From contig NC_015278.1 of NCBI RefSeq assembly GCF_000193205.1, positions 434,001 to 498,000 on the forward strand: DNA of 64,000 nt, read 5' to 3'. The position numbers and the translations under genes are program-made. This document shows, one piece after another, positions 8,821 through 17,814 of this stretch. Under the pieces are notes generated by a model. The model did not search any database and was not told where the DNA came from. It saw nothing but the letters and a program-made list of their open reading frames with translations. Source of the stretch: Aerococcus sp. Group 1. Its GTDB lineage: Bacteria; Bacillota; Bacilli; Lactobacillales; Aerococcaceae. Within the stretch, counting starts at the first letter, position 1, and every line of letters starts with the position of its first letter.

Positions 8821-9921
8821 TTAAAAAGTTATATAATCACCGACCGGGTAGTCCTGAGGGTCGAGCTGTAAGTCGCTGCCTGTGACCATGGCGGCGAGTT
8901 CGTGGCCGATAATCGGACCGGTGGTTAAGCCGCTTGAGCCCAGGCCAGAAGCCACATAAATATGGTCATACTTGGGCAGGGCCCCGTAAAAGGGGGCAAA
9001 GTCGCTGGTATAGGCTCGGGTGCCGACCTTAATCGCTTGGTAGTTAGAGAAATCGATGGCAGGTAATAATTCCTGAGCTGTTGTCATAATTTCTTCTAAG
9101 GCTTGGAGCTTGGGACTCAGGTCAAAGCCTTGGTCATTTTCATGGGTAGCTCCTAAGAAGAGGCGTTGACCTTGGTGGGGGATGATATCAGCCTGACCCT
9201 CAGGCATAATCAGGGGCCATTGTTCAGCTTGACTGATGTGGTCGTAGACCAAGAGTTGCCCCTTTTGGGGTCGGATATCCACATTTTTTGTGTAAGGGGC
9301 CAGAATTTCTCCTAGCCAAGCGCCTGCTGCGATAATGACCTTGTCATAGCTTTGCTGTTGGATCTTGACCTCCGTAGAGCTGATGGCATCAATGGTGGCC
9401 GCTTCTGGGATGACACTAAGCCCCTTATCTTGGGCCGCGCTAAGGAGTTCCTGGCAGAGTAATTCGCCGTCAATGACGGCCGCCCCAGAATCAATTTGAA
9501 TCAGGTCCTGGTCATAGGACCAAGGTGCTAAGGCAGCTTGGGCCTGGCTAGGACTTAGGCGCTGTATTTGACCGATCAGGGGGGCGTTTTCCTTACGGCG
9601 GTTGGCAATGGCCATGAGTTCGCCAATCATTTTTTCTCGTTTTTTCAAAAGCCAGGTCGTCCGTTTTTGGTAGGCTCGGGAAGTGATGCCGGCTTGGGCT
9701 AAATCAGCGATCAGTTGGGGGTAAAAATGGGCCCCGGCGTTGGCCATCCGGTACCAAGGCTTATTGCGCCGCTTGGAGAACCAGGGACAGATAATACCGG
9801 CTGCTGCCTTAGTGGCCTGGCCGATCCCGCTATCGTAGAGGGTGACTTGGTGGTCAGTCTGGCTGAGGTAGAAAGCGGTTACCGAACCGACAATTCCTCC
9901 ACCGATGATGGCTATTTTCAT
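8821..9921 (-). CDS. FAD-dependent oxidoreductase (D-amino acid oxidase/dehydrogenase-like)
   Basis: 366 residues. The N-terminal dinucleotide-binding motif is IGGGIVGSVTAFYL (6-19). The second conserved region, AAAGIICPW, and the C-terminal YVASGLGSSGLTTGPIIG place it in the DAO superfamily, near Bacillus YurR-type proteins. It probably oxidises an amino acid or amine; the substrate cannot be read. It starts 2 bases after the membrane protein gene upstream, so the two form an operon. Confidence 0.87.
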   Translation of the reverse strand: MKIAIIGGGIVGSVTAFYLSQTDHQVTLYDSGIGQATKAAAGIICPWFSKRRNKPWYRMANAGAHFYPQLIADLAQAGITSRAYQKRTTWLLKKREKMIGELMAIANRRKENAPLIGQIQRLSPSQAQAALAPWSYDQDLIQIDSGAAVIDGELLCQELLSAAQDKGLSVIPEAATIDAISSTEVKIQQQSYDKVIIAAGAWLGEILAPYTKNVDIRPQKGQLLVYDHISQAEQWPLIMPEGQADIIPHQGQRLFLGATHENDQGFDLSPKLQALEEIMTTAQELLPAIDFSNYQAIKVGTRAYTSDFAPFYGALPKYDHIYVASGLGSSGLTTGPIIGHELAAMVTGSDLQLDPQDYPVGDYITF

Positions 9922-9923
9922 TC

Positions 9924-10946
9924 TTAATCTTCCCCTTTCTTATCTTCGTCATTGTCTTGGTCATGTTTTGCTTGGCGGGCGGCCTTGAGCTTGGCTTCTT
10001 TCTCAGCCTTGGCCCGTTTTTTCTTTTGCGACCGGTAGGAAGCCCGGCTGATGAGTGGGGTATTGAAGAGTAAGGTTTCCCAAATTCCTGTTCGATTAGT
10101 GCTGTCTTCTTCATTTTCAAGGTCATCAGCCTCTAAGTCATGGACGTGTCCCTTAGACAGACGGACATCATCATCGCTTTCTTCTTCCTGGTCATCATCC
10201 AGCTCTTGCTTGTTCTTGCCTGGGCTCGTCAAGGCCTGGTCATAGACGAGGTAGCCACTGACAGTCAGGATAAGGAGGAAGACCAACCAAATGGGGAGCT
10301 TGATGACTAAGACTTGGTAAAGTAAGGAAAAATAAGGAACCAAGCCAATGAGGAGGAGAATGACGGTAATAATGATTAAGTAGACCCAATTATAGCCTTC
10401 ATTCCAAGCGTCTCCGTAGTCACTGGACCGAGTAAATTGAAACACAAAAAAGATAAACATGATGGAGAGTAAAAGTTCCAATAAAAGGCCCAGGATACTT
10501 AGGGGCAGGGGCATATTGAAGGCCTGTCCCCAAGAATGATAGGTATTGAACCCTTGGAAAAAGATTAAGAGGGCGTAAAAGCCATAGGAAATGACTAGAA
10601 AGAGTAACAGGTACTTAGTCAGGGTGTGGGGTTGGTCATGGATAGTGACTAAGTGGTGCCTTCTGATAATCTGGCGGGCATAAGCCTCGGCGTCATTAGG
10701 AAAGAGGTATTTGGGTAAGAGATGGCGGGTTTGGGCCCCTTCCAAGCGGTCAAGGAGTTGAGTCAGGTCTTCATCAATTGTCAGTTGGGGCTCAACATGA
10801 GTGTAGAGATATGCCTGGCATTGGAAGAAGTACTGCCGCCAAGGTTGGTCGAGGTCTTTAGCTCGGTTTTGATTGCTATGGTAGACCTTTCTAGCTTGGT
10901 CTTTTTCTTTTTTTCGCGCTGCTTTTTCTTCACTGGTTTCAAACAC
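9924..10946 (-). CDS. Membrane protein of unknown function with charged termini
   Basis: 340 residues, family not recognised. The N-terminal 110 residues are cytoplasmic-looking and charged. Four hydrophobic segments follow (about 112-134, 149-172, 188-210, 215-238). The C-terminal 100 residues are highly acidic, then Lys/Ala-rich. The start is taken as GTG at 10946 because AAAGGAG lies eight bases upstream; the in-frame ATG at 10976 has no such site. DUF1129-like proteins of Lactobacillales have similar layouts, but this is only a resemblance. Confidence 0.7.
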   Translation of the reverse strand: MFETSEEKAARKKEKDQARKVYHSNQNRAKDLDQPWRQYFFQCQAYLYTHVEPQLTIDEDLTQLLDRLEGAQTRHLLPKYLFPNDAEAYARQIIRRHHLVTIHDQPHTLTKYLLLFLVISYGFYALLIFFQGFNTYHSWGQAFNMPLPLSILGLLLELLLSIMFIFFVFQFTRSSDYGDAWNEGYNWVYLIIITVILLLIGLVPYFSLLYQVLVIKLPIWLVFLLILTVSGYLVYDQALTSPGKNKQELDDDQEEESDDDVRLSKGHVHDLEADDLENEEDSTNRTGIWETLLFNTPLISRASYRSQKKKRAKAEKEAKLKAARQAKHDQDNDEDKKGED

Positions 10947-11130
10947 GTGTATTACTCCTTTATTTAAAAGCATCATTATTAGCTATATTTTAAAGGAAGT
11001 CAGTCAAAATAGCTACTCCTCAACTATAGCGACGAATTTTTATATTTTCCGCCACTTCATATTTTCTATGCTATAATAATCAATAAAAATTTATAATTAT
11101 TGTGTTTTCTGAAGGAAAGGAAGGATTTTT

Positions 11131-12282
11131 GTGAAAATTAATCATCGTTACTTAAATACAGCCCCCTCCATTATTCGCGAGTTTGCTGAAACTTTTGCCC
11201 AAATTGATGGTCTACTCCCCTTCACAATCGGGGAACCTGATCTTAACGCCCCTGAAACGGTTAAGGATGCCATCAAAAAGGCTCTAGATGAAAATAAGAC
11301 TCACTATGCATCAGCTAAGGGTCTGGGAGAATTGGTCGAGGCCATCGTTGCTTATTTTAAACGAACACAAGATCTTGATTTAAAAGCTGATAATGTGATT
11401 ATTACCAATGGAGTCACCGAAGCTGTAAAGATCGCTATGGATGTTTTCATTAATGAAGGCGATAAAATTATTGTTCCTTCTCCTTTCTTTGGCCTTTATG
11501 AAATGACAGCAGCGATTGCGGGGGCAGAATTGGTAACCTTAGATACCAGCCAAACCGACTTCAAGTTAACCCCTAAGGCTTTGGAACGGAGCTTGGATGC
11601 TAACCCAGAGACGCGTTTAGTCCTCCTAAACTACCCCAATAATCCGATTGGGAATACCTATACCAAGGATGAAATTCGTGAATTAGCCGAAGTGATTAAG
11701 CGCTATGATGTCTTTGTCATTAGTGATGAAATTTATTCAGACATGATCTATGACCAAGACCATTATTCCATCTACAATGAAATCCCCAACCAAACTATTT
11801 ACCTCAATGGTCCTTCCAAGAGTTACGCCATGACCGGACTTCGGATTGGTTTCATCCACATGCCTGATGGCTATGTGACCCAAGGCTTGGTTTCCCACCA
11901 AACCATGGTTACCAGCGTGTCTACCCCTGATCAACATGGGGCCATAGCTGCCTATAATGACTGTGATGACTTTGTCGTGGAAGCCCGTGATAAATTTAAG
12001 AGTCGCTGCGACCTGCTCTTAGAAGAATTACCTAAGATCGGTTTAGAATTTGTTCACCCAGCTGGAGCCTTCTATATCTTTATCAAGGCACCAGAATCAT
12101 ATAATGGTGATGACAAACAATTTGCCCTTGACCTCGCCCATAAGGCCAAGGTAGGGGTGATTCCAGGTTTTGCCTTCGGTAATGCCGGTAAAGGCTACGT
12201 TCGTTTCTCCTACGCCTCTTCTTACGAATCCATTCAAGAAGGCCTAAAACGCCTAAAAATCTTTGTGGATCAATTGGCCTAG
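11131..12282 (+). CDS. Pyridoxal-phosphate aminotransferase, class I/II
   Basis: 383 residues. Fold type I aminotransferase: NYPNNPIGN (168-175, substrate carboxylate region), ISDEIYSD (197-204) and the Schiff-base lysine K230 in GPSKSYAMTGLRIG. It resembles the aspartate/aromatic aminotransferases (PatA/AraT) of lactic acid bacteria. The start is GTG at 11131 after AAGGAAGG. It is a single-gene unit with a terminator behind it. A TATAAT hexamer at 11072-11077 is the likely -10; no good -35 is seen. Confidence 0.9.
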   Translation: MKINHRYLNTAPSIIREFAETFAQIDGLLPFTIGEPDLNAPETVKDAIKKALDENKTHYASAKGLGELVEAIVAYFKRTQDLDLKADNVIITNGVTEAVKIAMDVFINEGDKIIVPSPFFGLYEMTAAIAGAELVTLDTSQTDFKLTPKALERSLDANPETRLVLLNYPNNPIGNTYTKDEIRELAEVIKRYDVFVISDEIYSDMIYDQDHYSIYNEIPNQTIYLNGPSKSYAMTGLRIGFIHMPDGYVTQGLVSHQTMVTSVSTPDQHGAIAAYNDCDDFVVEARDKFKSRCDLLLEELPKIGLEFVHPAGAFYIFIKAPESYNGDDKQFALDLAHKAKVGVIPGFAFGNAGKGYVRFSYASSYESIQEGLKRLKIFVDQLA

Positions 12283-12331
12283 AACTTTTTTAGAATCTAC
12301 GAAGCCATTAAAAGGCATGAAAGCATAAGCT

Positions 12332-12370
12332 AAAAAAGCCTTCCCGCATCAAGCGGGGAAGGCTTTTTTT
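12332..12370. terminator. Bidirectional intrinsic terminator
   Basis: Stem AAAAAAGCCTTCCCGC / GCGGGGAAGGCTTTTTT (one bulged C) with a four-to-five-base loop. It serves the aminotransferase and the convergent HD hydrolase. Confidence 0.9.
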
Positions 12371-12377
12371 ACTAGAG

Positions 12378-13745
12378 TTAATCTAAGGCTTTTAATTTAC
12401 CGGTCTTGGTCATGTCGTGGATGGCTTTTAAATCAGGTTCAAAGAGGCTGATCTTGTCATGGTTCTTCCCGTAGTAGAGTTCATTAGGGAAGTAAAGGCG
12501 CTCGTCACCCAGTTCTTGGCCGGTAAAGGCCCGGATCAGTTGGCTAGCTTCCGACAGTTCAATGATAGTTCCGTCTTTTTCCAATAATTCAATCTGGGTC
12601 CGGGGGTTCTTTTGGCTGGGATCATAGAGATCATAGGGCAGGTCATAGTTACTGTTATAGGCAGTATAGTAGTTAATGTCGTAGCCCATTTGACTGATCT
12701 TTTCTTGGAGATCTTGGGCGGTTTTTGCTTGAGTGTTGGAGTCAAAGGTAACCGACTTAAATGGCTTGCGGTTGATGAAACGCTTGGACAAGTCAACTAG
12801 GATCGGGTCATCACTCGTTAAGATCCAATGTTGGAAGTAGGTTTCCATCACGCCATCATCGACATGGAGGTAGTCAGTGAGGTCCCACTCATTTTTCAAA
12901 AAGGGTACCAAGAGTGGGGAGTGCTTGATAAAGTACTTGGGATTGTCTTGGTAGAGGTCCTTAGCCCGTTTCAAGAGGCGGTTGAGGATCATTTCCATGG
13001 CCCGAGAAACCGGGTGGAAGTAGACCTGCATATACATTTGATAACGGCTGACAATATAGTCCTCCACCGCATGCATGCCGGCATAGTCAAACATAATCCC
13101 ACCCTGGTAAGGCCGCATGACCCGCAAGATCCGGTTGAGGTCAAAGGCCCCATATTCAGCCCCGGTAAAGTAGGAGTCTCTTAAGAGATAGTCCATCCGA
13201 TCGGCATCGCATTGGCTCGAAATCAGTTGGACCACTTGGGGGTTGGGGTAGCTATGGTTGATGACGGCAGCCACTTTATTGGGAAAATCAGGAGAAACGG
13301 TAGTCAAGATTCGATTGACCTCCGTCTCAGGGGAGGTAATGATGGCCCGGGTGACGGCTTCATGGTCAGTACCGAAAAGTTTTTCAAAGGTGTGGGAGAA
13401 GGCGCCGTGGCCGATATCATGGAGGATAGCGGCACAAAGAACCACTAAACGTTCTTGGTCATCCCACAAGCCATCGCCTGGCTCTTGACTAGGATAGTTG
13501 CGTTGGAACTGGTTGACAATCCGGCGGGCAATTTCATACACCCCCAGGCAGTGGGCAAAGCGGGTGTGGTCAGCTCCGTGGAAGGTAAAGCTGGTCGTGC
13601 CTAATTGTTTAACCCGGCGCAGGCGTTGGAATTCCTTGGTGTTAATAAGGTCTAAAAAGATTTGGTGTTGGATATGGATATAACCATGCACCGGGTCACG
13701 GAAGACTTTTTCCCGGATCCGGCGGTTAGCTTGTTCAAAAGACAT
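12378..13745 (-). CDS. HD-domain phosphohydrolase (YwfO/dGTPase-like)
   Basis: 455 residues. The N-terminus RDPVHGYIHI and RLRRVKQLGTTSFTF are typical of the YwfO-type HD proteins. Metal ligands are visible as H65 (TRFAHCLGVY), H109-D110 (LHDIGHGAFSH) and a later Asp in SSQCDADRMDYLLRDS. These enzymes hydrolyse dNTPs or related nucleotides. It lies six bases after the broken lipL gene, and in Bacillus ywfO lies close to ywfL (lipL), so the pairing is old. Confidence 0.9.
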   Translation of the reverse strand: MSFEQANRRIREKVFRDPVHGYIHIQHQIFLDLINTKEFQRLRRVKQLGTTSFTFHGADHTRFAHCLGVYEIARRIVNQFQRNYPSQEPGDGLWDDQERLVVLCAAILHDIGHGAFSHTFEKLFGTDHEAVTRAIITSPETEVNRILTTVSPDFPNKVAAVINHSYPNPQVVQLISSQCDADRMDYLLRDSYFTGAEYGAFDLNRILRVMRPYQGGIMFDYAGMHAVEDYIVSRYQMYMQVYFHPVSRAMEMILNRLLKRAKDLYQDNPKYFIKHSPLLVPFLKNEWDLTDYLHVDDGVMETYFQHWILTSDDPILVDLSKRFINRKPFKSVTFDSNTQAKTAQDLQEKISQMGYDINYYTAYNSNYDLPYDLYDPSQKNPRTQIELLEKDGTIIELSEASQLIRAFTGQELGDERLYFPNELYYGKNHDKISLFEPDLKAIHDMTKTGKLKALD

Positions 13746-13751
13746 AAATAA

Positions 13752-14611
13752 CTACCTTCCTTCTCTTAAACGTTGGTTACGTTTGATCATGCGTTGGACC
13801 TGGTCATGTAAGATCTTTTGGTCTAAAGTCGCCAAGTCAATCTCTTCAAATGAAGTCCCTAAGTCTTGGCTAATGACTCCTTCCAGGGCCTCGGTCACTT
13901 GGTCAGTGCTTTGGATTCTGGGCAGGCTGGCCTTGAGGTTGGCCATGCTGTCGGGGTTAATAATAGGGTACTTGGTTTTTGTCGCTTGGTTTTGTTTACC
14001 TAATTGGTAGAAGTTTTTCACCACTTGACCACGATAATCTTGCTGGCCATAAAGGGAAAGGTAAGTAAAGATTCCAATGGCCCCGCCAATCCGTCTTTGA
14101 GCAATGCCTGCAATTTTTTACCTGCCAAGCTGACATCAAATTTACCCGGGCAGTAGGAATCACTGACTTCCCCGGTGGTTAGTTGCAGTTGGTAGGGGGC
14201 CAGTAAGTCCTGGAGGAGTTGGACCTTGATTTGGTAAGCTTGGTCAATGCTTAGTTTATCGGGATAACTATGGGGCCCCAGGTGGAGGGTATAATTTACT
14301 ACCCCAGGTTCACTAATGACCGCCAGTCCTCCGGCCGGACGTACCACCGCCTGGTAGGGGGTTTTTTCTTCGACGGCTGCTAGAGCTTGGTCCAGATAGG
14401 GCAAGCGTGTGTCTTGCATACCAAGAATCAAAGTGGGGTCGGTGGTCCAGGTGTGTAAAATCAAATCGTAGGGGAGGGCTTCCTTGTTGAGACCATTTAA
14501 TAGGTAGTCGTCAACGGCAAAAGGGAGTAAGGGCGTCTCCTTGGCGTAGTGCACATTGAGACGGGCGATTCTGAGCCCAGGCCCTTGATGAAGATAATTC
14601 TTGATTAACAT
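13752..14611 (-). pseudogene. Octanoyl-transferase of the LipL/lipoate ligase family, split by a frameshift
   Basis: Two adjacent reverse-strand frames make one protein. The first (14611 down to 14018) carries RPAGGLAV, SDSYCPGKFDVSLAGKK and then runs into nonsense. Shifting by one base at about 14111-14120 gives the expected continuation GIAQRRIGGAIGIFTYL, which runs on to NFYQLGKQ and the stop at 13752. Adding one T to the run after GKK would restore GKKFAGIAQRR and a protein of about 286 residues, the LipL length. LipL moves octanoyl or lipoyl groups from GcvH to E2 subunits. The ATG at 14611 follows GAGGAGG. It is a real mutation or a homopolymer read error. Confidence 0.85.
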
Positions 14612-14638
14612 GCAATCCCTCCTCAATAATTTGCCTAT

Positions 14639-14647
14639 ATTATAGCA
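14639..14647 (-). promoter_or_regulatory. Extended -10 promoter element for the lipL/HD operon
   Basis: On the reverse strand TGCTATAAT, a TGn-extended consensus -10, lies about 30 bases before the lipL start. No clear -35 is visible at normal spacing. Confidence 0.55.
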
Positions 14648-14725
14648 TAAAGTGAATAAACAAAGCCCCTGTCAGCGACCAGTCAACCAGGAAAAAAGTT
14701 TGACTTTATTAAAAAAATTCACCTA

Positions 14726-14734
14726 TGCTATACT
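14726..14734 (+). promoter_or_regulatory. Extended -10 promoter element for ywiB
   Basis: TGCTATACT lies 58 bases before the ywiB start. A TTGACT at 14700-14705 is too far (23-base spacer), so the extended -10 is the main support. An imperfect palindrome, CTGCTTTGTAACAAACAG (14752-14769), sits just downstream of the expected start point and could be an operator. Confidence 0.5.
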
Positions 14735-14791
14735 CATTGAAGAGAAACAGACTGCTTTGTAACAAACAGTGAAAGAGTAAGAGGTGGACTA

Positions 14792-15232
14792 ATGAGTAGA
14801 ATGAAGGAGACCATTCATATCCGTGGCGTCAACCACATTCAGCAAGCGGGGGAAAAGCAGGAATTGGTCATCGACCAAAAAGGCACTTACTTTGCCCACC
14901 CCCATGCTTTCTTTATTGAATATGAAGAAGATTTTCAAGGAGCTAAGAGCCGGGTGCGGTTGAAGTTTGACCACAAGCAGGGCCTAACCATTAAGCGCTC
15001 AGGTCAATCTGTCCAGGCCACTATCCCCTTAGCATTGGGAAAGCGGCAGAGCTTTCTCTACCGGATCAAGGGTTTGCCTAACTTAAGCCTGGCTAGTGAA
15101 CTGGACCAGATCGAGATGGAAGAATTTGAAGGAGGTGGCAGGATTAACTGTCACTACCGAATTTTCGAAGACTTGCACCAAGAATTGGGTCAATATCAAT
15201 TGCAATTGAAATATACTTATGATGTAGTGTAA
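14792..15232 (+). CDS. DUF1934 protein, YwiB-like
   Basis: 146 residues, single DUF1934 domain: an all-beta, lipocalin-like small protein. Recognisable parts are the internal FFIEYEED and KSRVRLKFDH strands and the C-terminal GRINCHYRI. Its function is unknown. In Bacillus the homologue ywiB lies near argS and rpoE; here it is directly before rpoE, which supports the assignment. GAGGTGG precedes the ATG. Confidence 0.8.
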   Translation: MSRMKETIHIRGVNHIQQAGEKQELVIDQKGTYFAHPHAFFIEYEEDFQGAKSRVRLKFDHKQGLTIKRSGQSVQATIPLALGKRQSFLYRIKGLPNLSLASELDQIEMEEFEGGGRINCHYRIFEDLHQELGQYQLQLKYTYDVV

Positions 15233-15280
15233 AATAGATAGAGTATGACAAATTTTTTAGCCTGAAAGGATGACGCTTGA

Positions 15281-15922
15281 GTGAACTTACAACGCCTAGA
15301 CCACCAAAATAAGGAGGAGCTGTCTTTATTAGAAGTGGCTTATGAAATTTTGGCTGAGAGTAATGAAGTTTATGATTTCAATCATTTATTAGCAGCTGTG
15401 CAAGAATATCTTGACTTGACCGATGACCAAGTGGCTCAACGCATGGTCACCTTCTATACTGAATTAAATACTGATGGAAGTTTCATTTCCTTGGGAGAAA
15501 ACCGCTGGGGCTTACGGGCTTGGTATCCGATTGATTCCATTAACGAAGCCATTGTTTCTTCCATGGATGATGAAGATATCAAAGAAAAACATAAGACCTC
15601 CCGTCGTAAGAAAGTCAATGTCTTTGATGAAGGCAATGAGGACATGATCGATTACAATGCCGATGACCCAGAAGATGTTGATGCGTATGAAGCAGACTTT
15701 GATGATGAGGATTACGATGAAGCAGACTATGACGATGTCGACGTGGATGACGACGATGAAGATAGTGACGAAAATGATGAATTGAAAGATTATCAATCTG
15801 ACTTGGATGAGTTAGGTGATGATGAAACCGAAGATGACTTAGAAGATGGTCTGGAAGGCGACTTAACCATTCTCGATGATGAGGACTTGGAAGACGAAGA
15901 GGAAGACGACCACGATTTCTAA
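15281..15922 (+). CDS. rpoE: DNA-directed RNA polymerase delta subunit
   Basis: 213 residues. The N-terminal HARE-HTH domain (about 12-90, with ENRWGLRAWYP) is followed by a very acidic tail of about 100 residues made mainly of Asp and Glu. Delta helps release RNA and recycle RNA polymerase in Firmicutes. The start is GTG at 15281. pyrG, the usual downstream neighbour, is absent here; instead a terminator that belongs to a dispersed repeat follows. Confidence 0.95.
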   Translation: MNLQRLDHQNKEELSLLEVAYEILAESNEVYDFNHLLAAVQEYLDLTDDQVAQRMVTFYTELNTDGSFISLGENRWGLRAWYPIDSINEAIVSSMDDEDIKEKHKTSRRKKVNVFDEGNEDMIDYNADDPEDVDAYEADFDDEDYDEADYDDVDVDDDDEDSDENDELKDYQSDLDELGDDETEDDLEDGLEGDLTILDDEDLEDEEEDDHDF

Positions 15923-15958
15923 TCATTCATCGAAAAAGCATGTGACTAAAGTTAAGAA

Positions 15959-15990
15959 GAGCCTGAGACAAAAGTCCCAGGCTCTTTTTA
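15959..15990 (+). terminator. Intrinsic terminator of rpoE supplied by repeat copy A
   Basis: An 11-bp stem closed by AGACAAAAGTC and followed by TTTTT. It is the first segment of the dispersed element. Confidence 0.85.
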
Positions 15991-16070
15991 AAACACGAAC
16001 TATCTATTCAAAACGTGCTCCAAAAGTCAGCCCTGACGTCCACTTCATACAGGGTGTAAGATTTGGCAAT
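15959..16070 (+). repeat. Dispersed intergenic element, copy A (partial)
   Basis: Starts with the end sequence GAGCCTGAGACAAAAGTC, which forms the terminator hairpin GAGCCTGAGAC...GTCCCAGGCTC plus T run (15959-15990). About 110 bases are nearly identical to the reverse complement of 33057-33168 (copy C). Beyond TTGGCAAT the similarity stops, and the opposite terminal repeat is missing, so this copy is truncated. Confidence 0.85.
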
Positions 16071-16517
16071 TCTTTTCAAGGATTACCGCATATTTCTTCC
16101 AGCCTTTCACATTTTGTCGTCAGCTCACACCTTATTTTCTTCACAAAGTTTTTTAGGAAGTGGATTGGGAGTTTCCCAACTGAGCTTTTAAAAAGGCTAA
16201 ATTTTTTATTAAGAATTTTTTGAGGGGGTTTGTCAGGGCTTTAACTGCTTGATGATCTTGTGATCGATTTCATTAGTTGGAGCTTATTTTGATTGAGAGG
16301 GTATTAGGCTTGATATCAAGGGCTTTTAGGGAGAGAAAGGGATTGGATTTGCTTTTATTTTTACTTTTACTAAGAAAAAGATTTAAGCCAGAATAACTTA
16401 AAAGCGACAATACATCGATATAGACTGACTTGGTATTTTAGTATACAATAAATCAGTATAATTATTTTACCCCCCAATCCTCAAATCCTCACTTGTGAAA
16501 GGAATTTTATCAACGAA
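16071..16517 (+). other. AT-rich intergenic region upstream of murA
   Basis: About 450 bases with no gene I can support. It contains a hairpin-like GGGAGTTTCCC and AT-rich tracts; TATAAT at 16457-16462 is a likely -10 for murA but lacks a normal -35. This is where pyrG would be in many relatives. Confidence 0.5.
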
Positions 16518-17783
16518 ATGAAAAAATTTATTATCGAAGGCGGACGACCACTTAGCGGAGAAGTGTTAGTTTCTGGGGCTAAGAATAGTACAGTAGCGCT
16601 GATTCCTGCTGCTATTCTGGCAGATAGTCCTGTTGTCTTAGAGGCTGTTCCAACGATTGATGATGTTGATTCGCTGATTAGTATTTTAAGAGACTTTAAT
16701 GTGAGTGCTGATTTCCAAGAGCACGTCCTACGTATTGACCCTAGCCAAATGGAAAATATTCCTATGCCTGAAGGGAAGATTCAAAGTTTACGGGCTTCCT
16801 ATTACTTTATGGGGGCCTTACTGGCTAAATATGGTGAAGGCACCGTGGGCTTGCCGGGTGGTTGTTCCCTCGGTCCCCGTCCTATTGACCTCCATATTAA
16901 AGGCTTTGAAGCCCTAGGTGCTAAAATTGAAAGCGAAAATGGCGCCATCCACTTTTCCACCCCTAATGGCTTAACGGGAGCTGATATCTATTTAGATGTT
17001 GTTAGTGTCGGAGCGACTATTAATATTATGTTAGCAGCTGTCAAGGCTAAGGGGCAAACGGTGATTGATAACGCCGCCCGGGAGCCTGAAATTATTGACG
17101 TAGCCACCCTTTTAAATAAAATGGGGGCTAACATTAAAGGGGTAGGGACCTCAACCATCCGGATAGAAGGGGTTGACCACTTACACGGGGTCAGCCATGC
17201 CATTATCCCCGACCGGATTGAAGCGGGAACCTATCTCACTGCCGCTGCCCTGGTTGGCCAAGGCGTTTATGTGAAGAACGTGATCTTTGAACATATTGAA
17301 GGCCTAGTGGCTAAGATGGGCGAAATGGGCGTTAAGATGGATGTCTACGAAGATAAGATCTATGTCCATCCCCAAGCGGATGACCTGGAGATGGTCAATA
17401 TTAAAACGGCTGCTTATCCCGGCTTTGCCACTGACCTCCAGCAACCGATAACCCCGCTCTTAATTACTGCCCATGGGAGTGGCGTGATCGAGGATACCAT
17501 CTATCCTAAACGGGTCAACCATGTCCCTGAATTACAACGGATGGGAGCCGATATCCATGTGGTAGACGACACCATCCATATCAAGGGTCCTAAGTCCTTA
17601 ACCGGTACCAAGGTCACTGCCTCTGATCTGAGGGCAGGGGCTTGTTTGATCAATGCCGGCTTGGCTGCTTCTGGACGGACCGACCTCTATGGGGCTGAAC
17701 ATATCTTACGGGGTTACGATAACATTTGTGAAAAATTACAGAAATTAGGAGCCAAGATCGACCTGGTTGATATTGACGACTAA
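16518..17783 (+). CDS. murA: UDP-N-acetylglucosamine 1-carboxyvinyltransferase
   Basis: 421 residues. First committed step of peptidoglycan synthesis: enolpyruvyl transfer from PEP to UDP-GlcNAc. The catalytic and fosfomycin-target cysteine is C116 in [19 protein letters not shown]22-N23 lies in SGAKNS. Firmicutes usually have two copies, and the one next to rho is generally the MurZ/MurA2 type; which one this is cannot be settled here. AAAGGA lies rather far (14 bases) from the ATG. Confidence 0.96.
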   Translation: MKKFIIEGGRPLSGEVLVSGAKNSTVALIPAAILADSPVVLEAVPTIDDVDSLISILRDFNVSADFQEHVLRIDPSQMENIPMPEGKIQSLRASYYFMGALLAKYGEGTVGLPGGCSLGPRPIDLHIKGFEALGAKIESENGAIHFSTPNGLTGADIYLDVVSVGATINIMLAAVKAKGQTVIDNAAREPEIIDVATLLNKMGANIKGVGTSTIRIEGVDHLHGVSHAIIPDRIEAGTYLTAAALVGQGVYVKNVIFEHIEGLVAKMGEMGVKMDVYEDKIYVHPQADDLEMVNIKTAAYPGFATDLQQPITPLLITAHGSGVIEDTIYPKRVNHVPELQRMGADIHVVDDTIHIKGPKSLTGTKVTASDLRAGACLINAGLAASGRTDLYGAEHILRGYDNICEKLQKLGAKIDLVDIDD

Positions 17784-17814
17784 GGGCCTTTACTCCTTAT
17801 AAGAAAGGGTGCCT

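Noticed and set aside
13752..14024. 90-residue separate gene after the lipL fragment
   Set aside because: It is the continuation of the lipL gene in another frame; the residues match the family when joined.
15512..15926. Reverse-strand frames opposite rpoE rich in Ile/Val or His
   Set aside because: They are antisense to the Asp/Glu repeat tail of rpoE; the composition follows from GAT/GAA codons read backwards.
15876..16223. 115-residue forward frame running out of rpoE into the repeat (peptide SQALFKTRTIYSKRAPKVSPD)
   Set aside because: The same peptide appears in reverse at 33054-33296 because both are translations of the dispersed element, including its terminator hairpin. No ribosome binding site, and the frame overlaps rpoE.
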